Assembly: GCA_024278565.1 (NCBI GenBank)
Contig: JAJRSY010000051.1
Coordinates: 1-11,417 of the forward strand
Direction of reading: 5' to 3'
DNA length: 11,417 nucleotides
From: Bacteroidota bacterium
Lineage (GTDB): Bacteria; Bacteroidota; Bacteroidia; Flavobacteriales; Flavobacteriaceae
The notes under the pieces are model-generated. The model had not been told where the DNA came from and made no database searches. It worked only from the letters and a program-made list of their open reading frames with translations. The stretch's first letter is position 1, and each line of letters starts with the position of its first letter. Below, piece by piece: positions 7,026 to 11,417 of the stretch. The position numbers were made by a program, and so were the translations under genes.

Positions 7026-7811
7026 ATGCAAAAAAAAACTATATTTTTAGTAGCTGTATTATGCGCAAGCATTTTCGCAAATGCCCAAGAAGCAACCACT
7101 TTAGAGGGCCGCATATTCAGCACAACAAATGATGTTTCTGCCGTTCATGTATCGAACACCACTGCCAACCGGGGAACCATAACCGATGCCAACGGTTTTT
7201 TTGCGATTGCGGTCAACCTGAATGACACCTTGGTCTTTTCTGCGGTACAGTTCAAAAGAAAAGAGGTAGTTGTTACCAAGTCCATTTTGGATTCTCCACT
7301 TTTTTTGGTGCCTATGGAAGATATGTTGACCGAGCTTGATGAAGTGGTATTGCGACCTTACAATTTGACAGGTGAATTGAATAAGGATGCTGGTAATTTG
7401 AACATTGGTAAAATCATTACCGCTTCAACCTTAGAACTACCCAACGCCTATGTCAAACCCCCAACCCAATCACAGCGAAAACTCTATGCCGCACGCACAT
7501 GGGATTATAGGATAATTTCTATAAAACTAGATCCTTTAATCAATTATTTTTCAGGCAGAACCAAAATGTTGAACCAGAGGGTCGCCCGTGAAGCGAAGTA
7601 CAAAAAGACAGAACGGGTGCGGAGGTTCTTTGCCGATTCGGTGTATGTCAGGGATTTAAAAATTCCCAAAGCCAACATTAACGATTTTATCTATTTCTGT
7701 GAGGTCGATACTTGTTTTACCACCATTGTCGAAACCGATGATAAGCTGAAGATCTGGGAGTTTGTAAAAAAACGCAGCCTGGTGTACCGCACTAACAATA
7801 GTATGGACTGA
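7026..7811 (+). CDS. Carboxypeptidase-regulatory-like domain protein, paralogue 3
   Basis: The protein is 261 residues from the ATG at 7026. I chose this start over the in-frame TTG at 7011 because MQKKTIFLVAVLCASIFANAQ aligns with the signal peptide of paralogue 2. Residues 27-97 are the regulatory-like domain (LEGRIFSTTNDV, GTITDANGFFAI, DTLVFSAVQFKRKEVVV). TELDEVVLRPYNLTGE follows at 102-117, then TLELPNAYVKPP, LDPLINYFSGRTKML and the C-terminal module (RVRRFFADSVY, INDFIYFCEVD, LKIWEFVKKRS). Relative to paralogue 2 it has small insertions before the LDPLIN segment. It may be expressed differently because of the hairpin just upstream. It is exported; its molecular role is unknown. Confidence 0.88.
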   Translation: MQKKTIFLVAVLCASIFANAQEATTLEGRIFSTTNDVSAVHVSNTTANRGTITDANGFFAIAVNLNDTLVFSAVQFKRKEVVVTKSILDSPLFLVPMEDMLTELDEVVLRPYNLTGELNKDAGNLNIGKIITASTLELPNAYVKPPTQSQRKLYAARTWDYRIISIKLDPLINYFSGRTKMLNQRVAREAKYKKTERVRRFFADSVYVRDLKIPKANINDFIYFCEVDTCFTTIVETDDKLKIWEFVKKRSLVYRTNNSMD

Positions 7812-7837
7812 AAATGTGTTTTGGTATGTGATTTGAT

Positions 7838-7845
7838 TATTTTTG
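7838..7845 (+). promoter_or_regulatory. Perfect TAnnTTTG -7 box abutting the heptamer tract
   Basis: TATTTTTG matches the Bacteroidota -7 consensus at every fixed position. A TTG lies at 7821-7823 with a 14-nt spacer, shorter than the usual 17 nt or more. If used, transcription would start inside the GAACAAC tract and the 5' leader would be almost entirely repeat. Confidence 0.45.
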
Positions 7846-7893
7846 AACAACGAACAACGAACAACGAACAACGAACAACGAACAACGAACAAC
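7845..7893 (+). repeat. Seven perfect tandem copies of GAACAAC
   Basis: The 49 bases 7845-7893 are exactly seven copies of the 7-mer GAACAAC, ending directly against the ATG at 7894. The first G is also the last base of the TATTTTTG box. Short perfect tandem arrays change copy number by slipped-strand mispairing. Here that would alter leader length rather than protein sequence, if the ATG at 7894 is the start. Confidence 0.95.
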
Positions 7894-8400
7894 ATGAACT
7901 CTTGGAAAAAAGGATTTCTCATTTTATTGCTTCCCTTGCTGGCATTTACGACGGCGCATAAATTCTATGTAAGCGTAACCAACATCACCTATGCTGAAAA
8001 AGACGATGCCCTGCAGATCACTTCCCGTATTTTTATCGATGATCTAGAACAGGTTTTAGAAGTGCGTTATGGCATCAAAGCAAATTTGGCAACTGACAAT
8101 GAATCTGAACTGGCAGATGAATACCTTGAAAAATACCTAAGAAAAAAGTTCGTGGTAGCGGTCAATGGTAAAAACAGGCCTTTTGACATTATCGGAAAGA
8201 AATACGATAATGATATATTGGTGTTTTATTTAGAAGTGCCTAAAATAGATTTTCCATCCGTAACATCCATCGAAATTCAGAATGAAATTCTTATGGGTAT
8301 TTTCGACGAACAGCAGAACATTGTCCATTTCAAGATCAAGGGCAAGAAAAAAAGCTTTGTGCTCATTAAATCAGATGCTAAAGGAATGTTAAACTTATAA
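7894..8400 (+). CDS. DUF6702-type exported protein
   Basis: The protein is 168 residues from the ATG at 7894. An in-frame TTG at 7843 would add 17 residues (MNNEQRTTNN...) encoded purely by the heptamer tract, which is unlikely. Residues 1-21 form a signal sequence (LILLLPLLAFTTAH). HKFYVSVTNITY, then ALQITSRIFIDDLE (39-52), and a later IFDEQQNIVHFKIKGKKKSFVL match my memory of the flavobacterial DUF6702 family, commonly encoded next to M1 metallopeptidases. The mature protein should be a small periplasmic or surface beta-rich protein. Function is unknown. It lies 62 bp before the peptidase gene and probably belongs to the same transcription unit. A hairpin overlaps its stop codon. Confidence 0.85.
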   Translation: MNSWKKGFLILLLPLLAFTTAHKFYVSVTNITYAEKDDALQITSRIFIDDLEQVLEVRYGIKANLATDNESELADEYLEKYLRKKFVVAVNGKNRPFDIIGKKYDNDILVFYLEVPKIDFPSVTSIEIQNEILMGIFDEQQNIVHFKIKGKKKSFVLIKSDAKGMLNL

Positions 8401-8406
8401 CATTCC
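8383..8406 (+). promoter_or_regulatory. Perfect hairpin spanning the stop codon of the DUF6702 gene
   Basis: GGAATGTT and AACATTCC are perfect 8-bp complements around an 8-nt loop (AAACTTAT). The TAA stop spans the loop end and second arm. No U-run follows directly (ATAACAATTTATT), so it is a poor terminator. It might act as an mRNA 3'-end protector or processing signal ahead of the peptidase gene. Confidence 0.45.
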
Positions 8407-8462
8407 ATAACAATTTATTAAAAAAACTTTACATTTCCAACGACTAATAATTACCATATAGA

Positions 8463-10772
8463 ATGGATAAAACCAAGTATTGTTTCGCAAGCCTATTGTT
8501 TCTTTTTGGGCTAATGGTTTCTGCACAAGAGGCAGAAGTAAAAGAAAGTGGCCCCGCTACCAATAGGCAGAGCAAGTTTGAGCAGATGTACCAAGAGTTT
8601 GCAACGCCAAACACCTACCGATCGGCCTCGGGCGCACCTGGTCCCGATTATTACCAGCAGCAGGCCAATTATAAGATGAATATTACCCTCGATGATAAAA
8701 ATGCCAAGATCTTTGGTGAAGAGACCATTACCTATATCAACAATTCGCCCGATGACCTAGAGTTTCTTTGGGTTCAATTAGATCAGAATGTAAGGGCCAA
8801 AGATTCTAAGTCGCCCTTGCGCAATGGGAAAGTGGTATCCGTGGCCGAGCAATTTGATGTTTTTAAGAACAAATATATGGCCGAGCCTTTTGATGGCGGC
8901 TTTAATATCGATTATGTAAAGGATGCCAACGGTAAGGCGTTGCCATACACCATAAACCGCACCATGATGCGGATCGACCTTGAGCAGTCATTAAAGAGCA
9001 AAGCAGAGATTTCCTTTTCGATCAAATGGAACTACAATATTCCCGATCATACGGCCAACAGGGCCAGATCGGGTTATGAGTATTTTCCAAAAGATGGTAA
9101 CAGAGCCTACGTTATCGCACAGTTTTTTCCGAGAATGGCGGTCTATAGCGATGTCGAAGGCTGGCAGAACCACCAATTTTGGGGCAGTGGCGAGTTCGCC
9201 CTTACCTTTGGCGACTATGAGGTGAACATTACCGTACCCGCAGATCATATTCTTGATGGTACGGGAGTGCTTCAGAACAGAAAAGAGATGTACACGAAAG
9301 AAATGCTGAAAAGGTACGAGCGTGCTAAAAAATCATATGATAAACCCGTACTCATTGTTACCCAGGCCGAGGCTGAGGCAGCGGAGAAAAGTTTTTCGGA
9401 AAAGACCAAAACATGGCGTTTAAAGGCCCATAATGTACGTGACTTTGGGTTCGCTACCTCAAGAAAGTTTATTTGGGACATGCAGGCCGTCAAATTGGGA
9501 GGTAAAGAAATTATGGCGGTATCCATGTATCCCAAAGAGGGCAATCCTCTTTGGGAGGAGTACTCTACCAAGGCCGTTGCACATACCTTAAAATCGTATT
9601 CATCACATACGTTCGATTACCCGTATCCGAAGGCCATATCGGTACATGCCAAAAACCAGGGCATGGAATACCCCATGATCTGTTGGAACTACGGTCGACC
9701 AAATGAGGACGGTACCTATTCAGATCATGTAAAGTACGGAATGATAAGTGTGATCATTCATGAAGTGGGGCACAACTACTTTCCCATGATAGTAAATTCA
9801 GATGAACGCCAATGGGGCTGGATGGATGAGGGCCTTGATACCTTTATGCAGTATATGGCCGAGCAGGAATTTGGGGAAGCCTACCCCGAAGCTATTGCCC
9901 CTAATACCGCATATCCGTCGAGAAGGGGCGCACCCTCAAAGATAGTACCCTATATGAGCGGGGACCAAAGTACGATAGCCCCGATCATGTCGAACCCCGA
10001 GAATATATACCAACTGGGGCCCAATGCTTACGGAAAGCCCGCAACGGCCTTGAATATATTGAGGGAGACCGTAATGGGCAGGGAGCTTTTCGACCATGCG
10101 TTCAAAACCTATTCAAAACGTTGGATGTTCAAACACCCGACCCCCGAAGATTTTTTCCGTACCATGGAAGATGCTTCCGCCGTTGATCTTGATTGGTATT
10201 GGAGAAGTTGGTTCTATACCACCGACTATGTTGATATAGGGATCAAAGGCATCAAAAAGTATTATGTCAGCAATAAACCCAATAAGAAAATGAGGGAATA
10301 TATGGCGGCAAGAAACCTAACGGAAGCAGATCTTCCTCCCTTGGTATATTTGGTCGAGGAGGGAAGCGAGGATTTTGATCCCGATCTAAAGGATAAATCA
10401 CCCTCAGAAAGTTCGCAGACCTTAAAAGAGTTTATGATGGATAATATGACGGTAGAGGAAAGGGCGGCTGTCAAAGAACCAAAATATATTTATGAGATCA
10501 CCTATGACAAACCAGGGGGCATACCCATGCCATTGATCGTAGAATACACCTATGCTGACGGTAGTACGGAAAATATCACCTATCCACCGGAGATATGGAG
10601 GAAAAACGATAAAGAGGTTAGTGTTGTGGTATCTTCTGAAAAAGAGCTGACCAATATAGTGGTCGATCCAAAAGCGGAAACCGCTGATATCGATGTCACC
10701 AACAATTCTTGGCCTAAAAAGGAACAGCCTTCCGATTTTGACAAGATGAAAGGGAAAGTCAAGGATAAGTAA
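8463..10772 (+). CDS. M1-family zinc metallopeptidase (aminopeptidase N-like), exported
   Basis: This 769-residue protein has a signal peptide ending LMVSAQ (residue 22). Residues 65-260 fit the N-terminal beta-domain of M1 peptidases. The catalytic domain shows the exopeptidase-type GMEYPM (400-405, in place of GAMEN). The zinc motif HEVGH is at 433-437 with the third ligand E456 in DEGLDTF, exactly the HExxH-x18-E spacing. Tyr523 in NAYGKPATAL is the likely transition-state tyrosine. A charged, probably helical insertion at 272-318 is typical of the Bacteroidota subfamily as I recall it. The C-terminal 170 residues are beta-rich and end in a lysine-rich tail. No T9SS sorting domain is present, so periplasmic location is likely. 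Expected activity is removal of N-terminal residues from peptides with a zinc-bound water. All catalytic residues are intact. The protein starts 62 bp after the DUF6702 gene. Confidence 0.95.
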   Translation: MDKTKYCFASLLFLFGLMVSAQEAEVKESGPATNRQSKFEQMYQEFATPNTYRSASGAPGPDYYQQQANYKMNITLDDKNAKIFGEETITYINNSPDDLEFLWVQLDQNVRAKDSKSPLRNGKVVSVAEQFDVFKNKYMAEPFDGGFNIDYVKDANGKALPYTINRTMMRIDLEQSLKSKAEISFSIKWNYNIPDHTANRARSGYEYFPKDGNRAYVIAQFFPRMAVYSDVEGWQNHQFWGSGEFALTFGDYEVNITVPADHILDGTGVLQNRKEMYTKEMLKRYERAKKSYDKPVLIVTQAEAEAAEKSFSEKTKTWRLKAHNVRDFGFATSRKFIWDMQAVKLGGKEIMAVSMYPKEGNPLWEEYSTKAVAHTLKSYSSHTFDYPYPKAISVHAKNQGMEYPMICWNYGRPNEDGTYSDHVKYGMISVIIHEVGHNYFPMIVNSDERQWGWMDEGLDTFMQYMAEQEFGEAYPEAIAPNTAYPSRRGAPSKIVPYMSGDQSTIAPIMSNPENIYQLGPNAYGKPATALNILRETVMGRELFDHAFKTYSKRWMFKHPTPEDFFRTMEDASAVDLDWYWRSWFYTTDYVDIGIKGIKKYYVSNKPNKKMREYMAARNLTEADLPPLVYLVEEGSEDFDPDLKDKSPSESSQTLKEFMMDNMTVEERAAVKEPKYIYEITYDKPGGIPMPLIVEYTYADGSTENITYPPEIWRKNDKEVSVVVSSEKELTNIVVDPKAETADIDVTNNSWPKKEQPSDFDKMKGKVKDK

Positions 10773-10799
10773 TGGTTCGTCATTTTAAATCAGACCTGC

Positions 10800-10913
10800 C
10801 TAGTGTTAAGTTAATCAGTTTGTGTTTTTATAATTATAATTCATTCGATATCAATGTTTTATGTTTTACGTAAATTGAATTAATCGATGCTCCCATTAAT
10901 AACTAAACACTAG
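10800..10913. repeat. Imperfect 14-bp inverted repeat bounding a 114-bp AT-rich segment
   Basis: CTAGTGTTAAGTTA at 10800-10813 and TAACTAAACACTAG at 10900-10913 are inverted copies matching at 13 of 14 positions. The interior has no coding potential. No target duplication is evident at the edges, so a miniature transposable element is possible but unproven. Confidence 0.4.
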
Positions 10914-11148
10914 TTTTCAATTGTTCGTTATTGGAAGAAAACTTGACTGGTCTTTTTGTCTTGACCGAATTGTTTTATGATTAAATAACATTGTTGTCCG
11001 ATTAAAATTATTTAATTCTGTATAAAGTATTGCTATTGTTTGGTTTACAGACGCTTTAAAACAAGATGCCTACTTTTTATAATGGATTTATAATTATAAT
11101 GAACGAAAACCCTGAATCATTACAAAGCTGTTTATTAGTTAGTTACAG

Positions 11149-11170
11149 CCTGTCTGTCCAGCAGGCAGGT
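11149..11170. repeat. REP-like palindrome, degenerate copy
   Basis: CCTGTCTG (11149-11156) pairs with CAGGCAGG (11162-11169) with one mismatch, around a 5-nt loop. The right arm with its flanking T is the ACCTGCCTG core of the same family as 1369-1392 and 11251-11269. Confidence 0.55.
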
Positions 11171-11204
11171 CAAACCTGTCCGCCTTTGAAGGGTCTTTTG
11201 TCTT

Positions 11205-11225
11205 AACCCGCATTATTCACGGGTT
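11205..11225 (+). terminator. Terminator-like hairpin, origin of transcript unclear
   Basis: AACCCG and CGGGTT pair perfectly around a 9-nt loop (CATTATTCA) and are followed by TTCGTTATG. The 3' tail is only moderately T-rich. It is more than 400 bp past the peptidase stop, so it may be a repeat family member rather than that gene's terminator. Confidence 0.35.
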
Positions 11226-11250
11226 TTCGTTATGAAAAGTCAAAATATCA

Positions 11251-11269
11251 ACCTGCCTGCCGGCAGGCA
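11251..11269. repeat. REP-like palindrome, best-preserved copy
   Basis: TGCCTGCCGGCAGGCA at 11254-11269 is a perfect 16-bp palindrome preceded by ACC. It gives the likely ancestral form of the imperfect copies elsewhere in the window, and it contrasts sharply with the AT-rich surroundings. Confidence 0.65.
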
Positions 11270-11364
11270 CGGTAGAATTGGAAAGCACAGAGGTTTTTTA
11301 GTGAAGGAATTGCAATTCGATTTTGAGCTGAACAAATTTTGGGCATTTTCAATTATAGCAGGCA

Positions 11365-11388
11365 TGTGCTGAGCATAGTCGAAGTATA
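11365..11388. repeat. GCTGAGC-AGTCGAAG dispersed-repeat-like element
   Basis: TGTGCTGAGCATAGTCGAAG resembles a short intergenic repeat I recall from many Bacteroidota genomes (GTGCTGAGCGTAGTCGAAGCAC and variants). Only one copy is in this window, so the family assignment rests on memory. Confidence 0.4.
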
Positions 11389-11417
11389 GTTTGGCTTTGG
11401 AATAGAATATCCGTGAA

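Larger units (their letters stand above)
10773..11417. other. 645-bp non-coding region with repeats and hairpins
   Basis: No convincing gene is present in six frames. The DNA is AT-rich and repeat-laden: an ACCTGCCTAG half-element (10794-10803), a long-range inverted repeat (10800-10813 with 10900-10913), two copies of TTTATAATTATAAT (10827-10840 and 11087-11100), REP-like palindromes (11149-11170, 11251-11269), a terminator-like hairpin (11205-11225) and a GCTGAGC...AGTCGAAG element (11365-11388). A 35-codon frame at 11099-11206 crosses these repeats and is not credible. It is probably a repeat-rich spacer before the next gene. Confidence 0.6.

Noticed and set aside
7821..7845. Full TTG-N-TAnnTTTG promoter before the heptamer tract
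   Set aside because: The TTG to TA spacer is only 14 nt, shorter than usual, so only the -7 box is annotated.
7656..7922. Minus-strand open frames with repeated VVRCSLF through the heptamer tract
   Set aside because: These are artefacts of reading GTTGTTC copies in the antisense direction; a 7-bp unit stays open in all frames. They overlap well-supported plus-strand genes.
1187..11039. 12-mer TATTGCTATTGT present at 1187 and 11028
   Set aside because: A shared 12-mer is expected by chance a few times in a window this size.
11099..11206. 35-codon plus-strand frame (MNENPESLQS...)
   Set aside because: Runs through REP-like palindromes, and its composition and length do not support a gene.

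Overview
The window looks like chromosomal DNA of a marine member of the Flavobacteriaceae (Bacteroidota). Almost every protein starts with a signal peptide ending in -AQ. One protein carries a type IX secretion system (T9SS) type B sorting domain. Intergenic DNA is AT-rich, a perfect TAnnTTTG promoter box is present, and Shine-Dalgarno signals are mostly absent. The genus cannot be fixed from the sequence.

The left half (1-5130) is read on the minus strand and encodes a cell-surface fibre locus. In transcription order it holds an 856-residue tail-fibre-like protein, then, 3 nt later, a 384-residue protein with a T9SS type B C-terminal domain. After a 313-bp gap with a candidate terminator comes a second fibre protein that runs off the left edge. 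The two fibre proteins share one N-terminal head module. The second has a 134-residue tandem repeat containing Ile-x-x-Asn heptads that predict a trimeric coiled-coil stalk. No phage structural, lysis or integrase genes are visible, so this reads as a host adhesin or surface-filament locus.

Positions 5131-5434 are a divergent control region. The right half (5435-10772) is read on the plus strand. It holds three tandem paralogues, each with a signal peptide, a carboxypeptidase-regulatory-like beta-sandwich domain and a shared C-terminal module of unknown function. A DUF6702-type exported protein and an M1-family zinc metallopeptidase with a complete active site follow. A strong hairpin lies between paralogues 2 and 3. 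Seven perfect copies of the heptamer GAACAAC fill the space between a perfect -7 box and the start codon of the DUF6702 gene, which makes copy-number-dependent expression plausible.

The last 645 bp (10773-11417) contain no convincing gene but carry several palindromic, REP-like and other dispersed elements. Related palindromes also lie at 1369-1392. The most notable items are the repeat-built fibre with a polar-core stalk, the heptamer tract at a start codon, and the three-paralogue family with an unnamed C-terminal module beside a peptidase.
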